A stretch of DNA of 64,000 bases from Oegoconia quadripuncta (Eukaryota; Arthropoda; Insecta; Lepidoptera; Autostichidae), in NCBI GenBank assembly GCA_949316235.1, contig OX438743.1, positions 25,603,771-25,667,770 of the forward strand, read 5' to 3'. The position numbers and the translations under genes are program-made. Below the pieces are notes generated by a model. The model was not told the origin of the DNA. It was given only the letters and a program-made list of their open reading frames with translations, and made no database searches. Positions 63,317 to 64,000 of the stretch are shown here, in pieces. Positions within the stretch are counted from its first letter, which is position 1. Each line of letters starts with the position of its first letter.

Positions 63317-63420
63317 CTAGCTTTCCGCCCGTGGCTTCGCCTGCGTATAATAACTTTATCGCGGCCCGCGGGAACTACAATATAATACAAATTTTTAAAC
63401 TGCAAATTCTAAACTTAATC
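63317..63420 (+). repeat. Repeat family F, copy 4 (partial)
   Basis: ACTAGCTTTCCGCCCGTGGC, TTCGCCTGCGTATAATAAC and CGCGGGAACTACA. Confidence 0.6.
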
Positions 63421-63699
63421 CAAACTATTTTTAACACTTTCACGGACACTGAACCAGACACAATAGAAGTTTTATTGTTATAACGTCTATAGGCGATCAG
63501 TGTCCGCAAAATTGTTAATATTATAAATATAATTTAGTCATACAAAAAAATTTAATTAAATACATACTATTTAACTTTTTCGTATGTATATAACTACATT
63601 ACGTTCGTTCAAAATTTCAAACTAAACTTAATCTAAATTTTTATCAACATTATTAATAATAAATTAACTTAAATACAATTTATTTAACTTACTTCGTAT
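63421..63699. other. Non-coding stretch
   Basis: Two tandem-like AT-rich blocks (ATTTAATTAAATACATACTATTTAACTT near 63550 and a similar one near 63665) suggest a diverged duplication. Contains GGCGATCAGTGTCCGCAAAA at about 63493. Confidence 0.35.
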
Positions 63700-64000
63700 G
63701 TATACAGGGTGAAATTTAATTCATGTAATTCATTACTCATTACGAACAACTTTCCCTAAGGCACCATAGACGAATTCGATCAAAAAATTTTCGATTACCC
63801 ATTTAAAACAAACTATTCTTAAATCACCTTTAGTATGAATGGGAGTCCAACAATTTTCGGCTGAATTCAGCTATGGTTCCTAGTAGTAAGGTGTTCGTAA
63901 TCAGGAGTGGAGTCACCAGCCGAAAATTGTAATGGTTTTTTTTTTTTTTTTTTTTTAATTCGTCTATGGTACCTTGGGGAAAGTTGTTTGTAATCAAGAA
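63700..64000 (+). repeat. Fold-back repeat family J, copy 2, cut by window end
   Basis: TACAGGGTGAAATTTAATTC, then GATTACCCATTTAAAAC and CACCTTTAGTATGAATGGG. The left block ATTACGAACAACTTTCCC (with CACCATAGACGAATTCG after it) returns as its complement at 63958-63998 (AATTCGTCTATGGTACC, then GGGGAAAGTTG). A 22-base T run at about 63936-63957 separates the halves. Confidence 0.65.

Overview
This is AT-rich eukaryotic nuclear DNA made almost entirely of transposable elements. I infer an arthropod, most likely a moth or butterfly. The evidence is the mix of elements: a BEL/Pao LTR element, CR1/Jockey-group and RTE non-LTR elements, R4/Dong-like elements sitting in (TAA)n microsatellites, and several tRNA-headed SINE families in many copies. 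No bacterial features, rRNA or free-standing tRNA genes are present, and I could not identify any host gene with confidence. A few possible short exons are listed with low confidence.

Layout. Positions 1-3990 hold decayed repeats. Positions 3992-15307 are a BEL/Pao element on the minus strand, with two identical 187-bp LTRs, a 5-bp target duplication and a gag-pol broken by one TGA. A complete-looking 5.2-kb CR1/Jockey-group LINE with two open ORFs (about 4572-9760, minus) is inserted in the region after its integrase, so the LINE arrived after the LTR element. Positions 15.3-31.8 kb are a mosaic of MITEs, three SINE families, LINE 3' ends and a deleted DNA transposon with a DUF4817-like ORF. 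Positions 31.86-37.84 kb are a stack of R4/Dong-like LINEs, all on the minus strand and all bounded by TTA/TAA runs. It starts in the tail of a SINE and contains a 350-bp TTATTG array, a 5'-truncated copy and an almost full-length copy with one frameshift. Positions 37.8-64 kb are again a SINE/MITE/LINE mosaic with inverted SINE pairs, composite repeats, nested SINEs and palindromic MITEs.

How the parts relate. The two LINE families with open ORFs (CR1/Jockey-group and R4/Dong-like) and the RTE remnants could supply reverse transcriptase. SINE family C ends like the RTE LINE, so it was probably copied by RTE machinery. The MITE families have terminal inverted repeats but no transposase here and depend on elements elsewhere.
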